Part shown: one piece after another, positions 8,942 to 17,910 of the stretch
Layout: each line of letters starts with the position of its first letter
How positions within the stretch are numbered: the first letter of the stretch is position 1
Assembly: GCF_002879535.1 (NCBI RefSeq)
Contig: NZ_PNOT02000049.1
Span: 1 to 48,035 of the forward strand
From: Mesorhizobium intechi
GTDB taxonomy: Bacteria > Pseudomonadota > Alphaproteobacteria > Rhizobiales > Rhizobiaceae
DNA length: 48,035 nucleotides
Direction: 5' to 3'
Program-made: the position numbers and the translations under genes
Notes under the pieces: generated by a model
What the model was told of the DNA's origin: nothing
The model's input: the letters and a program-made list of their open reading frames with translations, nothing else
Databases searched by the model: none

Positions 8942-9682
8942 TCAACGGCCGATCTTCAAACGCATGCCAAGCCAGCCGGGCAGACCGGCGGCCTGGATCT
9001 TGCGTGCCGTTTCTTCATGATCATAGGGGACACGAACCATCGTGACCTCGTGGCGTTGTGTGTCGACAAGAACAAAGCACGCCGCCGGGTTGCCATCGCG
9101 GGGTTGACCAACAGCGCCGGCAATTACCAGATGCCGCCCCAGCGCGGACAGGGGCGCCGCAACGTTGTCCAGCGGCTGAAAATGCATCGGTCGACGCCCC
9201 GGTAGAGCATAGTAGATGGCCGGCACGTGGGTGTGGCCGCAGAAAATGAACCGGGCATCCGTTGAAGCCAGGCAGCGTTCTGCCGCATCGACGTCGCGTA
9301 TATACGACCATTTCGCTGGTCTGTCGGCACTGGCGTGCACATACAGCCGGTTCTCGGATTGCAGTGAAAGCGGCAATCGCGCCAGGAAATCGAGGTGCGT
9401 GGAGGCGAGGCGTTCGCGGGTCCACTGGGCTGCGAACCGCGCATTCTCAGTCATGTTGCCCAGGTTCCGCGCCACGGCCTCGTCATGGTTGCCCATGATG
9501 CAAAGCGCGCCGCGCGCCACCAGATCGACGGCCTTCTCGATCACATAGACGGGATCCGGCCCGTAGCCGACCAGATCGCCGAGCAACACCACCTCGTCCG
9601 GATCGCGCTTTTGGGCGGCCTCCAGGGCTGCGTCGAACGCCTCGCGATTGGCATGAATATCAGACAGGATCGCGATGCGCAT
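8942..9682 (-). CDS. calcineurin-like metallophosphoesterase
   Basis: This 246-residue protein has the metal-binding motifs of the family in order: SDIHAN (residues 7-12), GDLVGYGPDP, GNHDEAV, and late histidines in FCGHTHVPA. These bind two metal ions and hydrolyse phosphoesters. The compact single-domain form is like YfcE/PrpE-type phosphatases; substrates in this group range from cyclic nucleotides to phosphoproteins. It is the first gene of a two-gene unit with the kinase-USP fusion, so protein dephosphorylation is an attractive but unproven guess. A FixK-like box lies about 59 bp upstream of the ATG. Confidence 0.88.
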   Translation of the reverse strand: MRIAILSDIHANREAFDAALEAAQKRDPDEVVLLGDLVGYGPDPVYVIEKAVDLVARGALCIMGNHDEAVARNLGNMTENARFAAQWTRERLASTHLDFLARLPLSLQSENRLYVHASADRPAKWSYIRDVDAAERCLASTDARFIFCGHTHVPAIYYALPGRRPMHFQPLDNVAAPLSALGRHLVIAGAVGQPRDGNPAACFVLVDTQRHEVTMVRVPYDHEETARKIQAAGLPGWLGMRLKIGR

Positions 9683-10019
9683 TCAACCTATCCCGAGCGT
9701 AGGCAAACCATACGCAATCTGCGGCGTGAATGATTTGATCCGGCTCAACACCCATGCGCGAGATAATCCGGAGGAGCAATAACCAAGCTGCCAACCACGA
9801 CAGTCACAACCGCGGATGTCGGCATATCGCGGATAGTACGGCACCATCGGCAAAGCCGAAGACGCCGGGTCGGCTGGCAGCGAGATCGCAGCCTACGCCA
9901 AGAGCGGCCGGGAGACGTTCAGACCCTCGCCTAGGTAGTTTCCCGTAGGGACATAACCGAATTTCGGCGCGCGTCGATTTGCGCGATTGCTGTGTCACGG
10001 ATCAACCGGGAAGACAGCC
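9683..10019. other. divergent intergenic region between phosphoesterase and FixK-like regulator
   Basis: Apart from the FixK-like box at 9735-9748 this 337-bp stretch has no convincing gene. Short open frames exist on both strands but are Arg/Pro/Ser-rich and have no ribosome site. A weak half-matched box (GTGTC-ACGG-ATCAA, about 9994-10007) lies just before the regulator start and might allow autoregulation; it is too poor to call. Confidence 0.5.
9735..9748. promoter_or_regulatory. FixK/FNR box upstream of the phosphoesterase-kinase unit
   Basis: TTGAT-CCGG-CTCAA has a perfect TTGA-N6-TCAA core and one mismatch (C for R) to the ten-base consensus. Its centre is about 59 bp from the phosphoesterase start on the minus strand, giving a predicted leader near 18 nt. 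It is about 278 bp from the divergent regulator gene and is less well placed for that. Confidence 0.65.
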
Positions 10020-10667
10020 ATGCAAGTCTACACGTCCGCCACGATTTCATTGTCGTCGCATCTTGCTCAGCCAGGCCGGCCAGCGCCACTCGAGTCCGGG
10101 CCGCTGCAGCCAGTTATGTTCTTTCCAGCCAGTTCAGAGATCTATGCCCAGGGCGAGAAGGCGGGAGCTTTCTACCAGGTCGAGTTCGGCGCTGTTCGTA
10201 TCTATCGCCTGCTTGCCGATGGCCGCCGGCAGATAAGTGCCTTCCACCTGGCTGGAGAGACATTCGGCTTCGAAGCCGGCACGACGCACCATTTCTTCGC
10301 CGAAGCGATCAATGCCACCGGGGTACGCGTCTTCCGCGTGACCGGTGGGGCGGACATGTCCCATCAGTTGCTGCCCCTGGCGCTCAAGGGTCTGACCAGA
10401 GCCCAGGAACACCTCCTCGTACTGGGTCGCCAGAACGCCATCGAACGCGTCGCCGCCTTCCTGGTCGATATGGTGGAGCGCCAAGGCGGTCTGCGGCAGG
10501 TGGAACTTCCGATGTCGCGCGTGGACATCGGCGACTATCTCGGACTGACCATCGAGACCGTGTCACGGGTTTTCACCCGACTGAAGGACAAGGGCGTGAT
10601 CCGCCTGCTCAACCTGCGCAGTGTCGAAATCCTCAAGCAGGACGTGTTGCAGACCATGGGCGAATGA
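10020..10667 (+). CDS. Crp/Fnr-family regulator, FixK type
   Basis: The 215-residue protein has an N-terminal cyclic-nucleotide-binding-like beta-roll (about 30-120), a dimer helix (about 125-155) and a C-terminal winged helix. The recognition helix contains E179-T-V-S182-R183, the E-x2-S-R signature of FNR/FixK proteins that read TTGA...TCAA. There is no cysteine from this start, so it cannot hold the oxygen-sensing Fe-S cluster of Fnr; this matches FixK, which is controlled by expression or by a two-component system. Start 10020 was chosen for the GGGAAG site; an upstream ATG at 9987 would add 11 residues including one Cys. It is very likely the reader of the boxes in this region. Confidence 0.9.
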   Translation: MQVYTSATISLSSHLAQPGRPAPLESGPLQPVMFFPASSEIYAQGEKAGAFYQVEFGAVRIYRLLADGRRQISAFHLAGETFGFEAGTTHHFFAEAINATGVRVFRVTGGADMSHQLLPLALKGLTRAQEHLLVLGRQNAIERVAAFLVDMVERQGGLRQVELPMSRVDIGDYLGLTIETVSRVFTRLKDKGVIRLLNLRSVEILKQDVLQTMGE

Positions 10668-10719
10668 GCCCTCCCAAGCAGAGAGCGTAAAATCAGTTCA
10701 AATCAGGGACCTTGGCGTC

Positions 10720-11235
10720 ATGAACGATACACTTACCACCCACACCGGATTTCGCTTCGAAGTGCGTCGCGCGCGCCCAGAAGACGAGCCGACGCTGGCG
10801 GAGTTCTTCACGCATGTGACCGCGGAAGACCTTCGCTTCCGCTTTCTTGGCGCTGTGAAGGAAGTTTCGCATGAACGGCTGGTGGCGATGACGCGTTCAG
10901 ACGACGCCCATATCCACAATTTCGTGGCCTTCTCGACCGACGGGATGTTGATCGCCGTTGCGACCCTGGCAAGCGATCGCGCCGACCGGACCGGCGAGGT
11001 CGCGATCTGCATTCGCGCGGATCGCAAGCATCTGGGCGTTGGCTGGGACCTGCTCGCCTATATCTCGAAATATGCCGAAAGACTTGGCCTCGAAGCGATC
11101 GAAGCGATCGAGAGTCGTGAAAACCGTACTGCGATCGAGGTCGAGCGCGACATGGGTTTCACCGTGAAGACCGATCCCGACGATGCGACGCTTGTCCAGG
11201 TTCGAAGGGAACTGGGCGTGCCATCAGCCGGCTAG
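10720..11235 (+). CDS. GNAT-family N-acetyltransferase
   Basis: The 171-residue protein is a single GNAT domain. The acetyl-CoA loop is seen as RADRKHLGVGWDLLAYI (R-x2-G-x-G type), followed by the helix and ENRTAIEVERDMGF typical of motif B. It is similar in style to the acetyltransferase domain of Pat/YfiQ enzymes that acetylate lysines of acetyl-CoA synthetase. It follows the FixK-like gene by 52 bases and converges on acetate kinase with a 4-base overlap, so a link with acetyl-CoA/acetyl-phosphate levels is plausible. Substrate is unknown. Confidence 0.82.
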   Translation: MNDTLTTHTGFRFEVRRARPEDEPTLAEFFTHVTAEDLRFRFLGAVKEVSHERLVAMTRSDDAHIHNFVAFSTDGMLIAVATLASDRADRTGEVAICIRADRKHLGVGWDLLAYISKYAERLGLEAIEAIESRENRTAIEVERDMGFTVKTDPDDATLVQVRRELGVPSAG

Positions 11236-12431
11236 GGGCCCGACCCCTCCTGGCTTGCCGAAGACGCAAAGACCAACATCTCTGCCGCGACGGCACGTTC
11301 TTCATCTGCTGGAATGACAAGGACATCGACGCGGGAATTGGGATTGCTGACAACCTCCTCGCCTCTTCGGTTTCGCTGTTTATCGATGCCAACCCCGAGC
11401 CAGGCCGCGGCGGCGCCGATCCTTTCCCGGACCAACGGCGCGTTTTCGCCGATGCCGGCGGTGAACACCAGCGTGTCCAGTCCCCCCATGGCAGCGGCGA
11501 GCGATCCTATCTCGCGTCCGATCCGATAAACGAAGAGATCGACAGCCTGAGCGGCGGCTGGATCCTCCGAGCCGATCAGGGTCCGCATATCGCCAGATAT
11601 GCCAGACACGCCGAGTAGGCCTGATTGCTCGTAGAGAAGCATGACCAGGTCTTCGCCGGACAGCCGCCGTTCCCGCAGCAAGTGGAGGATGACCCCCGGA
11701 TCGAGCGCACCGCAACGCGTGCTCATGACAAGGCCGTCCAGGGTCGAAAACCCCATCGTCGTGGCGACGCTTCGTCCGGCGTCCATGGCGCACAGGCTGG
11801 CCCCGCTGCCGAGATGAGCGACGATCGTGCGGCCGCCGGCGCCGGCGCCGTACCGGTCATGCAGCTTCGCAGCGATGTGGCTGTAGGACAGCCCATGAAA
11901 GCCGTAGGAAACGATGCCTGCCTCGGTCATCGCGCGCGGCAGCCCGTAGGTTTTGGCAAGCTCCGGCCGAGTCGAATGAAACGCCGTGTCGAAGCATCCT
12001 ATCTGGACGGCCTGCGGCAGGAGTGCGGTGGCCAGCGCGACAATCTCGAGATTGATCCGTTGGTGGATAGGCGCCATTGGTTCGAGCAAGCGCAGTGCCT
12101 TGAGCGTGCGTTCGTCGAGCTGCGTTGCTGCGGTGAAGTCGCGCCCGCCGTGAACGATCCTGTGCCCTACCCTGTCGATGCGGCGCAAGAGATCGCTTTC
12201 GGCGAGCACGGAGGCAACCGCCGCGAACGCCTTGCCCATATCGATCGGTTCTTTGCTCAGGCTCCTGTCGATTTTGGGCCTGCCGGCTGCGGCTTCGACA
12301 CGCAGCCGCGGTTGTTGACCCAGAGACGAGACGTTTCCGCGCAAGAGCGGCGGTAGCTCGCCGCGTCTCTCGAAGACGGCGAACTTCAGGCTCGAAGAGC
12401 CACCGTTCAAGACGAGGATCGCATCGCTCAT
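11232..12431 (-). CDS. ackA: acetate kinase
   Basis: AckA makes ATP and acetate from acetyl phosphate and ADP. The 399-residue length is standard. Visible motifs are LNGGSSSLKF at the N-terminus, VGHRIVHGG, FDTAFH, YGFHGLSY, AHLGSGAS and the C-terminal FTAGIGEN with the phosphate-binding region. It lies 51 bases downstream of phosphoketolase on the same strand, so acetyl phosphate made by Xfp can go straight to ATP; no phosphotransacetylase gene is in the window. The 3' end overlaps the convergent acetyltransferase gene by four bases. Confidence 0.95.
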   Translation of the reverse strand: MSDAILVLNGGSSSLKFAVFERRGELPPLLRGNVSSLGQQPRLRVEAAAGRPKIDRSLSKEPIDMGKAFAAVASVLAESDLLRRIDRVGHRIVHGGRDFTAATQLDERTLKALRLLEPMAPIHQRINLEIVALATALLPQAVQIGCFDTAFHSTRPELAKTYGLPRAMTEAGIVSYGFHGLSYSHIAAKLHDRYGAGAGGRTIVAHLGSGASLCAMDAGRSVATTMGFSTLDGLVMSTRCGALDPGVILHLLRERRLSGEDLVMLLYEQSGLLGVSGISGDMRTLIGSEDPAAAQAVDLFVYRIGREIGSLAAAMGGLDTLVFTAGIGENAPLVRERIGAAAAWLGVGIDKQRNRRGEEVVSNPNSRVDVLVIPADEERAVAAEMLVFASSASQEGSGP

Positions 12432-12482
12432 GAGGCCATCCGAAATGTTGCCGTTCCCATGCGCTCGCGAACGGGTGTCCGT

Positions 12483-14906
12483 TCAAACCGGACGCTTCGG
12501 CGCCGCATCGGGACCCTGTCCCCACTTCCAGTCAAGGATCTCCGGCATATCCTGCCCATGGGAGCGGATATAGGCTCGATGTTCAAGCAGCTTGCTGTCC
12601 ATTTTCTGCTTCAGGCCGATGCGCACGCGCCCCAATCGCGGAACCCATTGCAGCACGCTCTCGACAATGTGGTAGCGGTCGAGGCCATTCATCACGGTCA
12701 TGTCGAAAGGCGTCGTCGTTGTGCCTTCCTCGTTGTAGCCCCGCACATGGATGTTGTCGTGGTTGGTGCGCCGATACGTCAGGCGATGGATGGTCCAGGG
12801 ATAGCCGTGATAGGCAAAGATGACCGGCTTGTCCGTGGTGAACAGCGCATCGAACTCGCGATCCGAAAGACCGTGCGGATGAAATTCCTTGGGCTGAAGG
12901 GTCATCAGGTCGACGACATTGACCACCCTGATCCTGAGGTCCGGAACCTCTTGCCTGAGGATCTGCACCGCGGCCAGCGTTTCGAGGGTCGGGACGTCGC
13001 CGGCGCAAGCCATCACGACGTCAGGCTCCGCCCCATCATCCGTCGACGCCCAGTCCCAGATGCCGATCCCTGCCCGGCAGTGAACGATCGCCTTGTCCAT
13101 CGACAGCCACTGCCATGACGGCGGCTTGCCCGCGACGATGACGTTGATGCGGTTCCAGGTCTGCAGCACATGGTCGGTCACGCACAACAAGGTGTTGGCG
13201 TCCGGCGGCAGGTAGACCCGAACGATGTCGGCCTTCTTGTTGAGGGCGACGTCGATGAAACCAGGGTCCTGATGGCTGAAGCCGTTATGTTCCTGATGCC
13301 AGACATGGCTGGACAACAGATAGTTCAGCGATGAGATCGGCCGGCGCCACGGGATCTCGCGGCAGGCATCCAGCCATTTCGCATGCTGGTTGAACATAGA
13401 ATCGACGATGTGGATAAACGCCTCGTAGCAGGAAAACAGGCCGTGGCGCCCGGTGAGCAGGTAGCCTTCCAGCCACCCCTGGCAAGTGTGCTCGGAGAGG
13501 ATTTCGAGAACCCGGCCGTCGCGCCCGAGATGAACGTCTTCGGGCAGGATCTTTTCCATCCAGCCGCGCTCGGTGACTTCAAACACGTCCTGAAGGCGGT
13601 TCGAGGCAGTCTCGTCCGGGCCGACGATGCGGAAGTTCTTCGCGGCCTCGTTCAACCGCATGACGTCACGCAGGAAGCTGCCCATGACCCGAGTCGACTC
13701 GGCCTTGACCGCACCGGGGCGCTCAAGTGAAACGGCGTGGTCATGCAAGCCCGGCAGATCGACAGACCTGCGTAGCAGGCCGCCATTGGCATGCGGGTTT
13801 GCACTCATACGTCTCGTCGCCTGCGGTGCCGTGGCGCGGATCGCCGCCACAGGAGCACCGGCGGCGTCGAACAGTTCCTCCGGCCGGTAGCTTTTCAGCC
13901 ATTCCTCGAGCAGCGCGAGATGGGCGGGATTTTCGGCGAGGCCTGACAAGGGAACCTGGTGCGAGCGCCAGAACCCCTCGGTCTTCAGACCGTCGACCTC
14001 TTTCGGTCCCGTCCACCCTTTCGGGCTCCGCAGCACGATCATTGGCCATTTTGGTCTTGGCGCGGTCGGCGCCAGTCCGTTGCGTGCGGCATGCTGGATA
14101 GTCTGGATCCTATCAAACGCATCGTCGAGCACGCTCGCCATCCGCTCATGCATAAAGGCCGGTTCGTGACCTTCCACGAACAGCGGCTCATAGCCGTAGC
14201 CGGTAAACAGCGCGCGCAATTCCTCTTCGGGAATGCGGGCAAGAATGGTCGGATTGGCGATCTTGTAGCCGTTCAGATGCAGGATCGGCAGAACCGCCCC
14301 GTCACGCGCGGGATTGAGGAATTTGTTGGAATGCCATGCGGCTGCCAGTGGCCCCGTTTCAGCCTCGCCGTCACCGACAACACAGGCGACCACAAGATCC
14401 GGATTGTCGAAGGCCGCGCCGTAGGCGTGCGAAAGCGAATAGCCCAGCTCGCCACCCTCATGGATCGAGCCGGGCACATCCGGTGCTGCATGGCTGGGTA
14501 TGCCGCCGGGAAACGAGAACTGCCGAAAGAGCTTGCGCATCCCCTGCTCGTCCATCGCAATGTCCGGATTGAGCTCGCTGTAGGTGCCTTCCAGGTAGGT
14601 ATTCGCCACCATTGCCGGGCCACCGTGGCCGGGACCGCAGATATAGATCACATTCGCGTCCCTGAGCCGGATGACGCGATTGAGGTGGGCATAGATGAAA
14701 CTCAATCCGGGCGACGTTCCCCAGTGGCCGAGGAGACGCGGTTTGACGTGCTTCAGCCGCAATGGTTCGCGCAGCAGCGGATTGTCGAGCAGGTAGATCT
14801 GGCCGATCGTCAGATAGTTGGCCGCGCGCCAATAGGCATCGATATCATGCAGCTCGCGATCCGACAGAAGGCCACCGGAAGCTGGTATCGTCGTATGCTC
14901 GGTCAT
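12483..14906 (-). CDS. xfp: xylulose-5-phosphate/fructose-6-phosphate phosphoketolase
   Basis: The 807-residue enzyme cleaves xylulose 5-phosphate (and probably fructose 6-phosphate) with phosphate to acetyl phosphate and an aldose phosphate, using thiamine diphosphate. It has the family's N-terminal YLTIGQIYL and GHWGTSPGL, the GPGHGGPA motif, the ThDP-binding [17 protein letters not shown], and C-terminal signatures such as NNHD-like [13 protein letters not shown]. Length and motifs match full-length enzymes. The start at 14906 has GGGAG six bases upstream. Acetate kinase follows after 51 bases, completing a sugar-to-acetate bypass that yields ATP. A 118-bp gap separates it from the beta-CASP gene upstream, leaving room for its own promoter. 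Confidence 0.95.
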   Translation of the reverse strand: MTEHTTIPASGGLLSDRELHDIDAYWRAANYLTIGQIYLLDNPLLREPLRLKHVKPRLLGHWGTSPGLSFIYAHLNRVIRLRDANVIYICGPGHGGPAMVANTYLEGTYSELNPDIAMDEQGMRKLFRQFSFPGGIPSHAAPDVPGSIHEGGELGYSLSHAYGAAFDNPDLVVACVVGDGEAETGPLAAAWHSNKFLNPARDGAVLPILHLNGYKIANPTILARIPEEELRALFTGYGYEPLFVEGHEPAFMHERMASVLDDAFDRIQTIQHAARNGLAPTAPRPKWPMIVLRSPKGWTGPKEVDGLKTEGFWRSHQVPLSGLAENPAHLALLEEWLKSYRPEELFDAAGAPVAAIRATAPQATRRMSANPHANGGLLRRSVDLPGLHDHAVSLERPGAVKAESTRVMGSFLRDVMRLNEAAKNFRIVGPDETASNRLQDVFEVTERGWMEKILPEDVHLGRDGRVLEILSEHTCQGWLEGYLLTGRHGLFSCYEAFIHIVDSMFNQHAKWLDACREIPWRRPISSLNYLLSSHVWHQEHNGFSHQDPGFIDVALNKKADIVRVYLPPDANTLLCVTDHVLQTWNRINVIVAGKPPSWQWLSMDKAIVHCRAGIGIWDWASTDDGAEPDVVMACAGDVPTLETLAAVQILRQEVPDLRIRVVNVVDLMTLQPKEFHPHGLSDREFDALFTTDKPVIFAYHGYPWTIHRLTYRRTNHDNIHVRGYNEEGTTTTPFDMTVMNGLDRYHIVESVLQWVPRLGRVRIGLKQKMDSKLLEHRAYIRSHGQDMPEILDWKWGQGPDAAPKRPV

Positions 14907-15024
14907 GTCTGGCTCCCATCCTGTTGGCGCCCGTCGCCGGAGCGCGACATGGGCTTGTGGTCGTCGATCTGCAGCGAATGGAGACCAACGCGTTGGCGTG
15001 CTTTCGGTTCATCGCTTCGCGACC

Positions 15025-16626
15025 CTACGCATCCGCGTCCTCCAGCGCCCTGCGCATGCGCCTGATGATCGCTGCGCGACCCCGTTCGTCGGCGGCGGCG
15101 CTCACCGCTTGGTTTACGTCCAGGAGAAGCCTTGAAAGGTCGTTGTGCCAGTCGAGGCGGGCAATCTTCTCCGATCTCAGACGGCGTGGCTCGTTCAACT
15201 CGACCACCAAACTGCCGCTGGGGGTCAATTGGAAGGCATCGTCCAGCCTTGGGATGATGACCTTGTCGTCGGGTATAAGTCCTGCAAGCCTTCCCCGCAG
15301 GCCGCCGAGACCGGCGTCCTCCCCATGCGTCAGGAACACCCGCTGCCTCACCGGTGTGCGGGCCTTGAGCCAGGCGACCAGCTCGCTGGCGTCGGCGTGG
15401 CCGGAATAGAGGTCGAACAGGCTGATATGTGCCTTGACCTCCACTTCCTCACCTTGGATGCGCACGCGCCGCGCGCCATCGAGCAGAATTCTGCCGAGCG
15501 ATCCTTGGGCCTGATATCCGGCCATCATGACCGTGGCGTTCCTGCGCCAGAGATTGGCCTTGAGATGATGGCGAATGCGTCCCGCATCGCACATGCCGCT
15601 GGCGGCGATCACCACGAAGAAGCCGCTCAGGCGGTTGATCGCCTTGCTCTGCTCCACCGTCTCGGTGAAGCGCAATTCCTTCCAGTTGAGCGCTTGGCGC
15701 AGCACCTCACCCTGTTCGATCTCGTTGGCATGCCGCTCGAAAATCGCGCTGGCGCGTGTTGCCAGCGGCGAGTCAACGAAGACTGGGGCTGACGGCACCT
15801 CGCCCGCTTGCATAAGCAAAAACAGATCGACCAGCAGTTCTTGCGTCCTCTCGACAGCGAAGGACGGAATGATGAGGGGCCCGCCCGCTTCGGCGGCGGC
15901 GCGCACGATGTCGCCGAGCAGCGATCGCCGCCCTTCGGGCGAGACGTCCGTCCGGTCGCGGTCGCCATAGGTCGATTCACAGATCAAATAGTCGACGCCG
16001 GCAGGCCCCTCTGGATCGGCCTGAAGCAGCTTGTGGCCCGGGCCGATGTCACCCGAAAAGACTATGCGCAGTGGCGCATCATGTTGGTCGATCTCGATTT
16101 CCACCGATGCGGAACCAAGCAGGTGGCCCGCGTTCCAGAAGCGGGCGCGAAGGCCGTCGGCGACGGTGGTCCATGCGCCGTATTCCACGGCGCGAAACAA
16201 AGTCATGCACGCGGCCGCATCCTGCAGGCTATAGATCGCTTCAACCGGCGGCCGCCCGCGCTGCGCGTTGCGCCGATTCAGGTGCTCCACCTCCATCTCC
16301 TGGATATGCGCCGCATCCGGGAGCATGACCGAGCAAAGATCGATGGAGGCGCGGGTCGTATGGATGGGACCGGAAAACCCCTGCTTGACCAGTTTCGGCA
16401 AAAGGCCGCTGTGGTCGATATGCGCATGCGTAAGGATGACAGCGTCAATCACATCCGGGGGAAACGGGAACGCCGCGTAGTTCAATTCCCGTTCGGTCTT
16501 CGATCCCTGGAACAAGCCGCAGTCGATAAGGACGCGCGAATATGGCGTCTCGAGCTCATAGCATGAACCGGTGACGCCATGGGCCGCGCCGCGGAAACGC
16601 AGGACTGGATACGTGTCGCCTCTCAT
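15025..16626 (-). CDS. beta-CASP metallo-beta-lactamase-fold nuclease-like protein
   Basis: The 533-residue protein begins with a metallo-beta-lactamase fold carrying THAHIDHSG (66-74), the zinc-binding H-x-H-x-D-H motif. The middle holds CESTYGDRD, and the beta-CASP and RNA-specificity parts follow with ASGMCDAGRIRHHL and FDLYSGHADASELVAWL. This is the layout of CPSF73/RNase J-like exo- or endonucleases that act on RNA. About 100 extra residues form a C-terminal tail. It is 11 bases after the universal stress protein gene and probably cotranscribed with it, which suggests RNA turnover during low-oxygen stress. Its true substrate is not known. Confidence 0.87.
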   Translation of the reverse strand: MRGDTYPVLRFRGAAHGVTGSCYELETPYSRVLIDCGLFQGSKTERELNYAAFPFPPDVIDAVILTHAHIDHSGLLPKLVKQGFSGPIHTTRASIDLCSVMLPDAAHIQEMEVEHLNRRNAQRGRPPVEAIYSLQDAAACMTLFRAVEYGAWTTVADGLRARFWNAGHLLGSASVEIEIDQHDAPLRIVFSGDIGPGHKLLQADPEGPAGVDYLICESTYGDRDRTDVSPEGRRSLLGDIVRAAAEAGGPLIIPSFAVERTQELLVDLFLLMQAGEVPSAPVFVDSPLATRASAIFERHANEIEQGEVLRQALNWKELRFTETVEQSKAINRLSGFFVVIAASGMCDAGRIRHHLKANLWRRNATVMMAGYQAQGSLGRILLDGARRVRIQGEEVEVKAHISLFDLYSGHADASELVAWLKARTPVRQRVFLTHGEDAGLGGLRGRLAGLIPDDKVIIPRLDDAFQLTPSGSLVVELNEPRRLRSEKIARLDWHNDLSRLLLDVNQAVSAAADERGRAAIIRRMRRALEDADA

Positions 16627-16637
16627 TGCGCCACCAC

Positions 16638-17474
16638 CTAGTGCGAGAGCAGGACAGGCAGGCGCAGATCCGTGAGAATGCCTTCGGTGGCTCCGCCAAG
16701 CACGAAATCCCTGACGCGGGAATGACCGTAGCCACCCATGACCAGCAGCTTGCCGCCAAGCCCGAGAGCGTGTTCCTGGAGGGCAGTTCCGATCGAACGA
16801 TCCCCTGCCTGGATGGAGGCGGCCCCGGCCATCAGACCACGCGCCCTCAAACCCAGCGCAAGGCGTTCGCCGATACCATGTCCGGGAAGCGTTTTTTCGT
16901 CCGTGACGGTCACGACCGTTACCGTCGAAGCACGCTCCAGGAACGGTCGTGCATCGGCAACGGCCCGTGCCGCCACCCGGCTGCCATCCCAGGCGATGAC
17001 CACATGGTCCAGCACGCCAACCTCCGTGGAATCCGGAAAAATCAGCGTCGGTCGACCCGACCCGAACACAACCGCCTCAGCTGTCATTCGTGCCGTTTCG
17101 TTGTCCGGCGCCCAACCGATCAGGCAGATGTCGAAATATCGGCATTGCTCGGCCGCGGTATCTCCCATGAGGGCCGGGGGCGCGGTCAGTTCCTGCGTGG
17201 TGAGGGTCACGCCGGCCCGCATTGCTTCTTGCCCGATCGCCTCCAGCAAATCCTTGCCACGCTTGCGACTGGTGGCCTCGACCTCCCGTATCTTGTAGGG
17301 AAGATCCAGCAGATATTTTGAGAGTGCGTTCGAAACGTCGGGAATGTCGACACTAATGGCGACGGCATGAAGCGCCGCGTCGATCTGCTTGGCAAGCGCG
17401 ACCGCATTCAATGCGATCTTGGCTGTGGTCGCCTCCGGGTACGTCGCCGTGCAGAGACATGCTGTTGGCTTCAT
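16638..17474 (-). CDS. universal stress protein, tandem-domain type
   Basis: The 278-residue protein from the ATG at 17474 (AGGGGAGG upstream) holds two UspA-like halves. The C-terminal half (about 150-278) has HVVIAWDGS and the nucleotide loop MGGYGHSRVRDFVLGGAT close to the G-x2-G-x9-G(S/T) pattern; the N-terminal half lacks a clear loop. Such proteins are induced by respiratory arrest and starvation and often belong to FNR-type regulons. It leads a run with the beta-CASP gene, xfp and ackA (gaps 11, 118 and 51 bases). A FixK-like box lies about 92 bp upstream. The frame is open to 17510, but the longer form has no ribosome site. Confidence 0.88.
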   Translation of the reverse strand: MKPTACLCTATYPEATTAKIALNAVALAKQIDAALHAVAISVDIPDVSNALSKYLLDLPYKIREVEATSRKRGKDLLEAIGQEAMRAGVTLTTQELTAPPALMGDTAAEQCRYFDICLIGWAPDNETARMTAEAVVFGSGRPTLIFPDSTEVGVLDHVVIAWDGSRVAARAVADARPFLERASTVTVVTVTDEKTLPGHGIGERLALGLRARGLMAGAASIQAGDRSIGTALQEHALGLGGKLLVMGGYGHSRVRDFVLGGATEGILTDLRLPVLLSH

Positions 17475-17910
17475 GAGATTTCGCCTCCCCTTCGCAACAG
17501 GCCTAACCACTGGATGCCAGCGCTTGCGACATCTATGGAGGCCGCGGACAGCGCGCGCATTGATTCACCGCAAATGCAGCCATCGCTGCCGTCGAGAATG
17601 AAGGCTGGGCATGCTCGGCCGGGAACCCTCCTGACGCAGCGAATGCGGACATTCAGAGCTCCCGACAAGCTCGCGGGTTGTGGTGAAGCTGATAGTGTTC
17701 CGTTACCGGCGCCGAATAGATCGAGGACCGGCAGGTGGGGTCGAAGCGCCCGATTTGAGGAACCCTAACGTGTCGAAGGACTTGCACGACCATTGAAAGC
17801 CAATGGCAAGCCTATCGACCTCTCCTTACCGACACTACGCGCACACCAATGCGGCCCTATGGCAAAACAACCCATCAGCCTCGCGTAGTCTATTCACTTC
17901 ATTGAAATTG
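17475..17910. other. intergenic region upstream of the universal stress protein gene
   Basis: This 436-bp stretch between the stress protein gene and tRNA-Lys has no convincing protein gene. It holds the FixK-like box at 17560-17573 and presumably the promoter of the minus-strand run. No repeat of the tRNA 3' end and no integrase remnant was seen. Confidence 0.5.
17560..17573. promoter_or_regulatory. putative FixK/FNR box upstream of the USP-nuclease-xfp-ackA run
   Basis: TTGAT-TCAC-CGCAA matches 8 of 10 consensus positions and fits the relaxed TTG(A/C)-N6-(T/G)CAA form. It is centred about 92 bp from the stress protein ATG; a class II start would leave a leader near 51 nt. Confidence 0.45.

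Noticed and set aside
9754..9948. 64-codon plus-strand frame between the phosphoesterase and the FixK-like gene
   Set aside because: Composition is Arg/Pro/Ser-rich, there is no ribosome site, and it covers a likely control region.
9994..10007. GTGTC-ACGG-ATCAA as a sixth FixK box before the regulator
   Set aside because: Only one half-site is good and it lies about 13 bp from the start codon, too close for an activator site.
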